From NCBI GenBank assembly GCA_019359015.1, contig JAHHID010000006.1, positions 1 to 64,000 of the forward strand: 64,000 nucleotides of DNA, written 5' to 3'. The notes under the pieces were generated by a model. The model searched no databases and was not told where the DNA came from. It worked only from the letters and a program-made list of their open reading frames with translations. This DNA comes from Spirirestis rafaelensis WJT71-NPBG6. Its GTDB lineage: Bacteria; Cyanobacteriota; Cyanobacteriia; Cyanobacteriales; Nostocaceae. The translations under genes and the position numbers were made by a program. Below, piece after piece: positions 36,292-44,618 of this stretch (its first letter is position 1; the number at the start of each line of letters is the position of its first letter).

Positions 36292-37134
36292 TTATTTATC
36301 TACAATTGGACGACCTTGAGAGTCTATATCTAACTCTTCGCGGCGCACTTCTTCTTTGGCTTCAACAGTATCGCGGTCAACAACTTTCTTGACTCGTACT
36401 TCTTCGCGTAAAACTGCTTCTTTGTGGATATCAGCCGTTTCTTCGTAAATGTCCATATGAGCAACTTGACCCTCACGAAAAGCGTCACTAGGAGCGCTTT
36501 GGCTAGTGGCACCTGTGGGAGAAGTACGTTCAATTACTACTCGCTCTTTTTCAATAGGAACTGCAACGCGAGCGGTTTCTGTTTCAACGTGTTTGCCAAT
36601 AGAAACTTCTCCAGTTTTTTGGCGTTTTTTGTTAGCAACCAATCTTTCTTCATACAACTTCAAACTTTGACCATCGCCTTCGGGAATGTCGTACAAAGAA
36701 GGCTCTTGCTCGTAGTTGTAAGTAGCGCGATCGTATGCAGGTGCAGTTTCTTGAATCGTACCAGGAGTAGCAGATGAAGCACGATAAATGCCGCGTACTT
36801 GCTCTTCATAGTCGTAATCAATTTTTTCTAATTCATCGTAATTGGGTAGGTTTTCTACTTGCTGTTTTGTCAGACCTTTAGCAGAAACCCGCTTGTCACT
36901 GTAATGAATGTCAGCACGACCAACGGGCAGTAAAACTTTTTTACCAAAAATCCAAAAGCCTGTGTCTACGACAAAATAGCGGAATTTTCCAGTTTGCTCA
37001 TCCATTAAAATGTCATAAATCGTCCCAACTTTTTCATTGCCTTCTGCATAAACATCATAGTTTTTGATATCGTCGATATCAGAAGAATGGTCGCGGTAAT
37101 CTGGGTAAAAGTCTCCAATTTTTACAAGTGCCAT
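36292..37134 (-). CDS. PRC-barrel / DUF2382 stress protein, AvaK-like
   Basis: 280 aa: an N-terminal PRC-barrel (about 22-95: VYAEGNEKVGTIYDILMDEQ, FRYFVVDTG) followed by a linker and a C-terminal DUF2382/YsnF domain (about 155-280: LKLYEERLVANKKRQKTGEV, REEVRVKKVVDRDTVEAKEE). The two-part architecture is that of AvaK, an akinete marker in Anabaena, and of related stress-induced proteins. Cytoplasmic, highly charged. Convergent with mrpB. Confidence 0.85.
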   Translation of the reverse strand: MALVKIGDFYPDYRDHSSDIDDIKNYDVYAEGNEKVGTIYDILMDEQTGKFRYFVVDTGFWIFGKKVLLPVGRADIHYSDKRVSAKGLTKQQVENLPNYDELEKIDYDYEEQVRGIYRASSATPGTIQETAPAYDRATYNYEQEPSLYDIPEGDGQSLKLYEERLVANKKRQKTGEVSIGKHVETETARVAVPIEKERVVIERTSPTGATSQSAPSDAFREGQVAHMDIYEETADIHKEAVLREEVRVKKVVDRDTVEAKEEVRREELDIDSQGRPIVDK

Positions 37135-37328
37135 TTTGATTTTTCCTAATTCGGCTTCTTTACATTTATATTAATCTTTTTGAAGATTTGTACCTCTTAC
37201 TTTCGGAAGATAAGAGGTTTTATTAGCAAAGTTAACTAATATTCGTTTTATTTATTTTTAATTAATGTTGTGAACTAAATTAAATTAAACCAAATTATAT
37301 ATATTGGCAGTTAGTGGGAGGTTTCTGA

Positions 37329-37433
37329 CTAATATTGCTGCTCTAACGCATTTAAAACTGCCTGATAACGTGCTTTGACATCTGCTTGGGCTTGTGCTTC
37401 TTTTAGTCCATCATGGCTACCTTGTTCAATCAT
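37329..37433 (-). pseudogene. unrecognised gene remnant (34 codons)
   Basis: On the minus strand, MIEQGSHDGLKEAQAQADVK continues to LNALEQQY and a stop. The same frame upstream of 37433 reads HPRVISTHGVVIYFYGSP and is then cut by a TAA at 37440. It looks like the tail of a larger protein with at least one nonsense change. Family not recognised. Confidence 0.4.
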
Positions 37434-37534
37434 TTGAGCTTAGGGAGAACCATAAAAATAAATCACGACTCCGTGTGTTGAAATAACTCGTGGGTGTTGC
37501 GGATCTGAGTTTGACGGTACGGAAGCCAGACCTT

Positions 37535-37635
37535 AGAAATAGGCAGGCTTCATATCCTCTCCTTCAAAGACGCAAACGCGAACACAAATACGCTTCAAGA
37601 CCCTACGACTAATTAAAAATGCCTGCCTATTTCTT
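37535..37635. mobile_element. small element with 14-bp terminal inverted repeats
   Basis: AGAAATAGGCAGGC at 37536-37549 is the exact reverse complement of 37621-37634. About 70 bp lie between. The layout is that of a minimal non-autonomous mobile element or a long-loop hairpin. It lies in a decayed stretch. Confidence 0.55.
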
Positions 37636-37655
37636 ATGGCAACTTCCAGGGAAAT

Positions 37656-37760
37656 TTATTTACGCTTATGTGCCTTCCAAGCTGCATCTACAACTCCTAC
37701 AAATGTTATAGGGTCGGCAAGAACTCGCAACAGGCTGCGCTGGAGCAATTTAGCGTCATA
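37656..37760 (-). pseudogene. unrecognised C-terminal gene fragment
   Basis: Minus strand, between TGA 37761-37763 and TAA 37656-37658, reads YDAKLLQRSLLRVLADPITF then VGVVDAAWKAHKRK. It has no start and looks like the C-terminal end of a lost gene. Family not recognised. Confidence 0.3.
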
Positions 37761-37795
37761 TCAAGTCCGGATAATTAGTTATGATTCCCACACAC

Positions 37796-37905
37796 TGCAC
37801 CCCACCCCCCGCATCCCCGGACCGCAAGCGGTCCGGGGAGACAAAGCACAGCTTTGGCGGGGTGGGGTTCTGCGGGGAAGAGTAAGTAATCAAGCGGACA
37901 TGATA
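37796..37905. mobile_element. dispersed MITE-like repeat with perfect hairpin, copy 2 (inverted)
   Basis: In reverse complement this matches 12176-12280 over most of its length, including TTACTCTTCCCCGCAGAACC and CCAAAGCTGTGCTTTGTC. The 12-bp stem (37814-37825 with 37828-37839, loop AA) is perfect although its middle three base pairs differ from copy 1. Confidence 0.75.
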
Positions 37906-38093
37906 TCACCTCTTGCGGAGGCGATCGCTATATTCATTGCCGGACCTGCAAACGGTGCGATCAGCATTCGCGCTACTAAAAGATAGATCGTATTGGTATA
38001 CAAACTAATTCAAATTTTGCGCGATCGCGTGGAACTTGGACAATTAATTAGCGCATATTCAAAAAATAACCCGGACTATGTTGTTTTATTGAT
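37906..38093. other. spacer with HIP1 sites
   Basis: After the repeat the spacer holds GGCGATCGC at 37920 and GCGCGATCGCG at 38021. The only open frame starts before the repeat and reads through it, so no gene is supported. Confidence 0.4.
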
Positions 38094-40091
38094 CTAGTTC
38101 TTACTAGAAGTCCTACCAACAACATATCTGGATGCTTCTACATTCTCAGCCAGTGGTTCAATTCTTCCTTTGCTTACCAAAGTTTGATGGATAAAGGCAG
38201 CAATATCTGCACGAGTTGCAGGCTGAGTTGGATTCAGAACTTTAAGATTTGGATGGTTCACCACAATGTTTGCATTAGTGGCTTGTCCGACAGCATCAAC
38301 AGCATATTTGGGAATGTTACCCGCATCTGTGTAATATTCGCTGACGTTAAAGGATGGAGGAGTTGGGGTGGCTGCAACAGCGGGTCTTATTTGAGCTATT
38401 ATTGGCTGCATTAAAGACGCAGACATCATCGGTACAAACATACGCGGACGACGATTCGCTTGCCGGGTAGTTCTTTGAGGGGGAGTTGTTTGAGTTGTGC
38501 TTGCAGTCGGACTAGCAGCAGGTACATCCAGAACTCTCATCAAAGAAACTAATGCATCAGCTCTGGTAATTCCTTGATTAGGACGAAATACCCCACCCGG
38601 ATAGCTGGACATAAAGCCCATTTCATAAGCTTCTTTGATGGCATTCTCTGCCCAGTAGTCGTTAGGAACATCTTTGTAAACACTGCCACTAGCTATTTGC
38701 CTATGGGTGATTCCGACAGATAAACCCACACCTCCTAAGGCAGAAGCCGCTTCAAAAATTGCATTTGTTAAGTTATATTCTGGTGCTATGTGCAGCAACA
38801 TGATAACTCCCAAAATAATTGCACCTATCCAAAGTATTGTTAAAACAGCAGCAGCTTCAATTACACGGCTAGCTTCTGCTTCAGTTACCACTTTGCCTTC
38901 CACGCGATAGCACATCAATTGATGAGGTTGCGAACCAAGACGCTGAAAATGCCATAATACTGCTCTATAAAGCGATACCACCCGATTTAATTTTAATCCG
39001 CCCACTGTTGAACCAGCAGCGCCGCCTATCACCATCGCTAGACTCAGCAGCAATTTTGCAGTTGGACTCCAAGTTTGCAAATCAACGGTTTCAAATCCAC
39101 AGGTTCCTAAAGCGGAAACCCATTGAAATAGAGTCTCTAACCAAAGAAATGAGCCAAAAAACCAGTGATTTTCTATTAACAGTATTAAAGTTCCCAAAGC
39201 TAACAGCAACCACAATGCTTTATGCTGTGAGTCTCGCCACAATGCAGAGAAGCGGCGTTGCGTAATTAATTTATAATGGATGGGAAAGCTGATAGCTCCA
39301 GCCGTCATAACTACAATCACAGCCAATTGAATTATCGGGCTATAGCTGGCAATGCTGTCATCTCGGATACTAAATCCACCAGTGGAAATACCCGTCAAGC
39401 CGTGGTTAATAGAGTCCCATAGAGGCATTCCGGTAAATAAAAGTAACAAAATACTCAATCCGGTATAAAACAGGTAAAGCCACCAAATTCGGCGTACAGT
39501 TGCTGATATAGTAAGGGCAATACGCTTTGAGCGTCCCTCAGCATAGTAAAGTTGCTCGGCATCCATATTAGGTTCCAATACAGACAGAGCAAGTACAATT
39601 ACACCCACACCGCCAATCCATTCACAGAGCGATCGCCACCATTGCAAACTTCGCGGTAATTGACTTTCGTTTAGGGTCACCGTTAGCCCTGTGCTGGTGA
39701 ATCCAGAAAAAGCCTCAAATACTCCATTCCAAAAATATTGAAACTCTAGCACGGTTTCTGATGTTTGGGGAAAAGTAGCAAGATATGACGCAACAACCCA
39801 AAACGGAATTGCTCCCAATAGAGGAATCAAACCCCAACTTAATGCAGCGATTATCATGGCATGGCGCAGACGAGTTTTTCCAGTTTCGTGGAAACTTCGG
39901 TATAGTATTTGTCCGGGAATTATAGAAGCGATCGCAGTCACCAAAAACGCCCAAATCGCATAATATTCTCCAAACCAAAAACAGATAGGTAAAGAAATCA
40001 GCGCCATTGCAGCGGGTATGTGTAGCAATAAGCCTAAGTCATGCAAAATTGCTTGAATATAAGGATTAATCGGTCGAATCTTAGTTTTCAC
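38094..40091 (-). CDS. TrkH/KtrB-type K+ transporter fused to C-terminal SLH domains
   Basis: 665 aa. Residues 1-462 are a TrkH-family K+ channel subunit; the four pore loops are GFTSTGLT (130), GISTGGFS (234), GTCGFE (329) and GGVGLS (453). Immediately after the fourth loop, where the last transmembrane helix should follow, the protein switches to an S-layer homology domain (about 470-522, VYKDVPNDYWAENAIKEAYE then FRPNQGITRADALVSL). A Thr/Pro/Arg linker and a second SLH-like unit (586-640) complete it. Loss of the last helix would put the C-terminus on the periplasmic side, where SLH can bind cell wall. Overlaps the RCK gene by 4 bp. Confidence 0.85.
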   Translation of the reverse strand: MKTKIRPINPYIQAILHDLGLLLHIPAAMALISLPICFWFGEYYAIWAFLVTAIASIIPGQILYRSFHETGKTRLRHAMIIAALSWGLIPLLGAIPFWVVASYLATFPQTSETVLEFQYFWNGVFEAFSGFTSTGLTVTLNESQLPRSLQWWRSLCEWIGGVGVIVLALSVLEPNMDAEQLYYAEGRSKRIALTISATVRRIWWLYLFYTGLSILLLLFTGMPLWDSINHGLTGISTGGFSIRDDSIASYSPIIQLAVIVVMTAGAISFPIHYKLITQRRFSALWRDSQHKALWLLLALGTLILLIENHWFFGSFLWLETLFQWVSALGTCGFETVDLQTWSPTAKLLLSLAMVIGGAAGSTVGGLKLNRVVSLYRAVLWHFQRLGSQPHQLMCYRVEGKVVTEAEASRVIEAAAVLTILWIGAIILGVIMLLHIAPEYNLTNAIFEAASALGGVGLSVGITHRQIASGSVYKDVPNDYWAENAIKEAYEMGFMSSYPGGVFRPNQGITRADALVSLMRVLDVPAASPTASTTQTTPPQRTTRQANRRPRMFVPMMSASLMQPIIAQIRPAVAATPTPPSFNVSEYYTDAGNIPKYAVDAVGQATNANIVVNHPNLKVLNPTQPATRADIAAFIHQTLVSKGRIEPLAENVEASRYVVGRTSSKN

Positions 40092-40489
40092 CTTTGTGGT
40101 AACAGACTATATAAATGACGAGCAATAATAATTTCCGGGTTTACAATTACTTGTACGCCTAAGCGTTCAAACATTGCTTGATGTTCTTTTTCATTAACCA
40201 TGCTAACCAGCGTAGGGATGTTGCGCTCTTTACCAAGAAACATCGCCATCAAATTAGCTGAATCATCGCTTGTTGTTGCAATCAAAGCATCCGCTTCATC
40301 AGCTCCTGCTTCATCCAAAATTCCTCCTTCAGCAATATTGGCATGAAATACTTTGACGTTATATTTCTGTAAAGCTACTCGCGCTCGTTCTTCCGAAGCT
40401 TCAATAATCGCTACATTATGGCTGTTTTTAAGGGCTAATTCCGCTAAACTACAGCCTTCTAGTCCTGCACCGACAATAATCAAGTTCAT
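40088..40489 (-). CDS. TrkA-N/RCK regulatory subunit, short
   Basis: 133 aa, one Rossmann RCK domain: LIIVGAGLEGCSLAELAL with GxGxxG, acidic strand end IIEASEE, ALIATTSDDSANLMAMFLG. The RCK_C ligand-binding half usual in TrkA/KtrA is missing. It gates the TrkH-like channel through nucleotide binding. Its stop overlaps the channel gene's ATG. Confidence 0.88.
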   Translation of the reverse strand: MNLIIVGAGLEGCSLAELALKNSHNVAIIEASEERARVALQKYNVKVFHANIAEGGILDEAGADEADALIATTSDDSANLMAMFLGKERNIPTLVSMVNEKEHQAMFERLGVQVIVNPEIIIARHLYSLLPQR

Positions 40490-40558
40490 TGTTTTAGGTG
40501 TTGGTTGTTAGTTGTTAAGTGTTGGTTGTCCCCTTCTACATTCCCACTCCCTTAATAA

Positions 40559-41566
40559 TTAATCAGAACGTCGCACCTCCTCCACCTGACCTACTTGGAA
40601 AATCAAGGTAAAACGCTGCCCCATTTCTCGCTCAATAAATTCTTCCAATAATTGCACCTGTCTGGGGGTTACAGGTGCTTTTGCGCGCACATTTAAACGG
40701 ACTTGTGGTGGATTTGCTAACCAATTAGTTTCAGTTCTAAGTAACTCTAATCTTTGAAAGGTAACAGTTCTATTTAATAATGCTCTTTCAAGGCTGGTTT
40801 GCAACTCTGCTTGTCGGATAAGTCGAGCAAAACTAACACCTAAAGGAATCAATAGAATCCCTGTTAAAGCCAAAGCCAAAATTAGAGGTTTTCGCGCACG
40901 TTTAAATGATGCGTATCCTGCCAGCAAAAACGTCAACATACAAGACAAAGCTATACCTAACAAATTGGTAAGATAAAGTAGGGATGCTCCTATACTTAAA
41001 GACCAATTTGCTTGGGATAAACCTAAGCCAACTACACAAATCGGAGGCATAAGAGCAACAGCGATGGCTGTCCCTGCCAAACTACCAGAAATTTTTGGTT
41101 CTACTTTTGCATATCCACTGATACCACCAGCTGCTACAGCAATTCCTAAATCTAACAAATTTGGTCTTGAGCGTGCCAGAATTTCACTACCATAGTTAGG
41201 TAGACGAACAAGTATTCCCAAACCCCAAGCCATTAAAACTGCTAGCACAGTGCCCACCGTTAAAGCAATCAACCCTTTACGAAACAGAATGATATTGCCT
41301 TGTAACGCACCAAAGGCTAATCCTCGAATTGGCAGCATTAAAGGTGCGACAATCATTGCCCCAATGATGACAGCAGCACTGTTAGATAATAAGCCAAAGG
41401 TAGCGATCGCACAAGAACCAACAATCAAAATCAAATAAGACAAATCTAAAGTTGATTCTGTAAGTAACTCTGCTTGTAGCTGTTGAATTTCAAGTCTATG
41501 AAACTGTTTACTTCTAAAAGTTTTGAATCGGTGTCGAATGTTATTAAGCAAGACTTTTCTCCTCAA
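40559..41566 (-). CDS. DUF389 family membrane protein
   Basis: 335 aa with about six helices and the DUF389 core LLSNSAAVIIGAMIVAPLML plus GTAIAVALMPPICVVGLGL. The last 85 residues are soluble. Function of the family is not known. It lies in the same minus-strand series as the K+ transporter genes, 69 bp before the RCK gene. Confidence 0.88.
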   Translation of the reverse strand: MRRKVLLNNIRHRFKTFRSKQFHRLEIQQLQAELLTESTLDLSYLILIVGSCAIATFGLLSNSAAVIIGAMIVAPLMLPIRGLAFGALQGNIILFRKGLIALTVGTVLAVLMAWGLGILVRLPNYGSEILARSRPNLLDLGIAVAAGGISGYAKVEPKISGSLAGTAIAVALMPPICVVGLGLSQANWSLSIGASLLYLTNLLGIALSCMLTFLLAGYASFKRARKPLILALALTGILLIPLGVSFARLIRQAELQTSLERALLNRTVTFQRLELLRTETNWLANPPQVRLNVRAKAPVTPRQVQLLEEFIEREMGQRFTLIFQVGQVEEVRRSD

Positions 41567-41638
41567 TTAGCTAAGAGCTAATGGCTAATATAGCAATCAT
41601 CGGGAGATTTGTGAGAATTTAAAATCAAGAATTATAAA

Positions 41639-42661
41639 TTAACTTTGCCATATATCCATAATGTCTTTGAACAAACTTTCTTCTATCCAGGTTTTGACAA
41701 CCACTGCCAAAGGTAGCGCCATAAGTAACCCCAATGCTCCAAAAAAAGTAGCAAAGAAAATTTGAGATGTTAAGGTGACAGCAGGTAATAATGCTACTTG
41801 TTTTGCCATCACTGTCGGTGTTAACCAGTAGCTTTCAATATTTTGGATAATAACGTATAAAATTAACACTGCTACGGCTTTCCAGGGTTCATCAAGAAAA
41901 GCAACTGTCATCGGTAAAACTGCACTCAAAATCGGACCGACATTAGGAATAAAGTTGAGTAAACCTGCCAAAACAGCATGAGCCAACACTAGGGGTACTT
42001 GCAAAATCCATAATCCTAACCCAGAGAGAATCGCGATAAATAACATTTCAATCAGAGCACCAATTGCCCAACTTCCCAAACCTTCTCCACACTTCGAGAG
42101 AATATCGTCAACTCTGGAGCGGTAAAAAGCAGGGAAGAAGCGTACAAAACCTCTGCGATAGGGCTGAGGATTAATTAGCAACATAATAGTTAAAATTATG
42201 ATGAACAAAAATTGTAAGAGCGCAGCTATAGAATTTGAGAAAAAGGTGTAAGCTTGTCCTACTAAATTAGTAGCTAGAGGTTGAAGTTGTTGAAGCAAAG
42301 CATTTATTTCGGGAAAATCTGGGAAATACCATCCTGCAAAACGTTCTTCTAACCAATTTATGCTTTCTTGAATTCGATTTATTCCAGCTGGCAAAAGCGT
42401 TAATAATTGCCGAATTTGCTCGAAAAATTGCGGCAATATCAACAAGAAAACTCCGGTTAATATCGTTATCACAATACTCAAACTCAGCCACACAGCCCAT
42501 ACACGCTTAAGACCAGACTGCTGAAATCGTCTCACAAGTTGACTGATTGCCACTGCTAACACTACAGCAGTGAAAAATAGCAATAGTAACTGCCGAATTT
42601 GCCAAAGAATGTAGAGCGATGCGATAAGCGCTAATAATCCTAGCCATTGCCCTATTTTCAT
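41639..42661 (-). CDS. AI-2E family transporter (PerM-like)
   Basis: 340 aa from ATG 42661, with seven to eight helices and the family core GLLNFIPNVGPILSAVLPMT and SYWLTPTVMAKQVALLPAVT. Members include AI-2 exporters and Na+/H+ antiporters, so the substrate is open. The start overlaps the stop of the upstream 94-aa gene (ATGA). The frame is open to 42703 but the extra residues are not hydrophobic. Confidence 0.9.
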   Translation of the reverse strand: MKIGQWLGLLALIASLYILWQIRQLLLLFFTAVVLAVAISQLVRRFQQSGLKRVWAVWLSLSIVITILTGVFLLILPQFFEQIRQLLTLLPAGINRIQESINWLEERFAGWYFPDFPEINALLQQLQPLATNLVGQAYTFFSNSIAALLQFLFIIILTIMLLINPQPYRRGFVRFFPAFYRSRVDDILSKCGEGLGSWAIGALIEMLFIAILSGLGLWILQVPLVLAHAVLAGLLNFIPNVGPILSAVLPMTVAFLDEPWKAVAVLILYVIIQNIESYWLTPTVMAKQVALLPAVTLTSQIFFATFFGALGLLMALPLAVVVKTWIEESLFKDIMDIWQS

Positions 42662-42942
42662 AGTCGTATCCTTTTCTTCTGTTTGAGTAAAGCTCCTACA
42701 CAACCAATTACAGCCGCTATAAAAAATAAAGATAAAGGATTGAAGGCAATTACAAATTTAGCCCTCGGTTGATACTGCCAACGCAATAACCAAAATGTAT
42801 CATTGCCAACCACAAAAGAAGGTACTTGTAAAATTGTGAACAATACAAGTAAAAGTAAAATAATCACACTTAACAATAAGAATACAAAGAAAGTTATTTT
42901 TAACCAAAGCCAGAAAATTTGGTATTTATTTGGGACTGACAT
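42658..42942 (-). CDS. small two-helix membrane protein, 94 aa
   Basis: From ATG 42942: MSVPNKYQIFWLWLKITFFV continues through a long hydrophobic helix and a second one near residues 70-85, ending KQKKRIRL. No family recognised. It is the first gene of the leftward operon (this gene, PerM-like, DUF389, RCK, TrkH-SLH), 4-bp overlap with the next gene. Operator-like site E lies about 45 bp upstream. Confidence 0.7.
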   Translation of the reverse strand: MSVPNKYQIFWLWLKITFFVFLLLSVIILLLLVLFTILQVPSFVVGNDTFWLLRWQYQPRAKFVIAFNPLSLFFIAAVIGCVGALLKQKKRIRL

Positions 42943-42984
42943 AAGCAAACAAGGTTTTGAAACATTGAATTTAAAAGCTAAATG

Positions 42985-43013
42985 CTATTGACAGGATGAT
43001 TTATAAATGTGAC
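42985..43013 (-). promoter_or_regulatory. operator-like motif, site E (leftward operon)
   Basis: On the minus strand GTCACATTT begins at 43013 and TAG begins exactly 26 nt downstream at 42987, as in sites B, C and D. The upstream half-site at -11 is not conserved here. The 94-aa gene starts about 42 bp further on. Confidence 0.55.
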
Positions 43014-43082
43014 AGTCGTTTTAGGAGTTAAAAATTTATCTAGGTGAAATTAAGACTTAAGTGGGGAATTTCCAGCCGCTTT

Positions 43083-43124
43083 ATCACTTTCTAGTCACAT
43101 TTACTTGTCAGAGTAGAACTAAAG
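43083..43124 (+). promoter_or_regulatory. operator-like motif, site A (rhodopsin operon)
   Basis: ATCAC (43083), GTCACATTT (43094; 11-bp step) and GTCAG (43107; 13-bp step) are followed by CTAAAG, with TA at +26 from the second G. The rhodopsin gene starts 220 bp downstream. Together with site E this makes a divergent regulatory region between the two operons. Confidence 0.6.
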
Positions 43125-43344
43125 CAACGATGAAGAAACTATATCAGGTAGAAAGTCACAAGCGTAAGTTTGAAGTATCAAATTCACTCCTTAGGTAGAG
43201 GTAGTTAAAATGAGAATATTTCTTGGTTGGAGAAGAAAATCGAGCTTTTAAGTTTCGTTAAGGGAAGTTTAAACTCTAATCTCACTAAAAGAATTTGCTG
43301 AATGAAGGTAACAATAAAGTCAGTTATTTTACGGAGGTAGCTTA

Positions 43345-44157
43345 ATGGATTTGCAGACAATTATGCATTGGATTTATGTTGCAGGAATGGCAATCGGAGC
43401 GTTGTATTTCTGGTCACTCAGTCGTAACCCGCGAGGTGTTCCGCAGCACGAATATCTTGTTGCCATGTTTATCCCGATTTGGTCGGGATTAGCTTATATG
43501 GCAATGGCACTAGACCAAGGTAAGGTAATAGCGGCTGGTCAAGTTGCACACTATGCTCGTTACGTAGACTGGATTGTTACCACACCTTTATTGCTACTGA
43601 CTTTATCTTGGACAGCAATGCAATTTATTAAAAAAGATTGGACGCTTATTGGTTTTTTGATGAGTACCCAAGTAATTGTAATTGCTACTGGGCTGATTGC
43701 TGATTTGTCAGTGCGTCCGTGGGTAAGATATCTGTGGTATATCTGCGGTGTGGCAGCATTTTTAGTTGTACTTTGGGGCATTTGGGGACCATTACGCGCC
43801 AAAACTAAAACTCAAGGACAGGAATTATCAAATTTATATAACAAGTTAACAACTTACTTTACGGTGCTGTGGATTGGCTATCCAATTGTTTGGATTATCG
43901 GTCCTAGTGGTTTCGGTTGGATAAATCAAACTGTTGATACCTTCTTATTTTGCCTGCTGCCATTTTTCTCCAAGGTAGGGTTTAGCTTCCTTGATTTACA
44001 TGGCTTACGGAATTTGCAAGAAGGAAGAAATCAAACGGCTGGCGATCGCTTCGCTGGAAGTACCTTACAGTTTTTGGGTATTTTCACAAATATCTATAAA
44101 CCACGGCATAAAACATCCCCCCGAAGATTGAGATATTTACCAGGAGAAATCGAATGA
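43345..44157 (+). CDS. asr: Anabaena sensory rhodopsin-type microbial rhodopsin
   Basis: 270 aa, seven helices, with very strong resemblance to Anabaena sensory rhodopsin. The start MDLQTIMHWIYVAGM and the key residues align by number: E36, counterion D75 (YARYVDW), Thr at 86, P206 in place of the usual Asp, retinal lysine K210 (FFSKVGF) and D217. These are the features of a photochromic sensor rather than a proton pump. The C-terminal tail ends RRLRYLPGEIE and is slightly longer than that of the Anabaena protein. The next gene is its soluble transducer, overlapping by 4 bp. A GGAGGT ribosome-binding site lies 8 bp upstream. Confidence 0.97.
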   Translation: MDLQTIMHWIYVAGMAIGALYFWSLSRNPRGVPQHEYLVAMFIPIWSGLAYMAMALDQGKVIAAGQVAHYARYVDWIVTTPLLLLTLSWTAMQFIKKDWTLIGFLMSTQVIVIATGLIADLSVRPWVRYLWYICGVAAFLVVLWGIWGPLRAKTKTQGQELSNLYNKLTTYFTVLWIGYPIVWIIGPSGFGWINQTVDTFLFCLLPFFSKVGFSFLDLHGLRNLQEGRNQTAGDRFAGSTLQFLGIFTNIYKPRHKTSPRRLRYLPGEIE

Positions 44158-44528
44158 GTCAACCTATAGGACGTACTTGTTGGGCAATAGCAGAGGGTTA
44201 CATTCCTCCTTATAGCAATGGACCCGAACCGCAATTTATTAGTCATGAAACTGTTTGTATATTGAATGCCAGCGACCAAGATGCCCATGTCGAAATTACA
44301 ATTTACTACAGTGACAAAGAACCTGTCGGACCTTATCAAGTAACCGTTTCGGCTCGACGGACAAAGCATATTCGCTTTAATGACCTCAAAGACCCGGAAC
44401 CCATTCCTCACGACACCGATTTTGCCAGTGTAATTCAGTCAGATGTGCCAATTGTGGTGCAACACACTCGGTTAGATTCACGACAACCCGAAAACGCACT
44501 CGTCAGTACAATTGCTTACGCCAGTTAG
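44154..44528 (+). CDS. sensory rhodopsin transducer (ASRT)
   Basis: 124 aa with the ASRT core: IGRTCWAIAEGYIPPYSNGP, FISHETVCILNASDQDAHVE, RRTKHIRFNDLKDPEPIPHD. It is a cytoplasmic tetrameric beta-sandwich protein that binds the rhodopsin; DNA binding has been reported for the Anabaena protein. The ATGA overlap with the rhodopsin gene ensures coupled synthesis. Confidence 0.97.
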   Translation: MSQPIGRTCWAIAEGYIPPYSNGPEPQFISHETVCILNASDQDAHVEITIYYSDKEPVGPYQVTVSARRTKHIRFNDLKDPEPIPHDTDFASVIQSDVPIVVQHTRLDSRQPENALVSTIAYAS

Positions 44529-44618
44529 TAATTAGCTAGCCCATAAAAGAGATAGGAGTTCAACACCAGACCATAAATTTTTAGTAATGTATTTAGCAAT
44601 GTAATTGAAGGAGCCATT

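Noticed and set aside
37636-37986. 116-codon plus-strand ORF
   Set aside because: It reads through the dispersed hairpin repeat and across a fragment that makes better sense on the minus strand.
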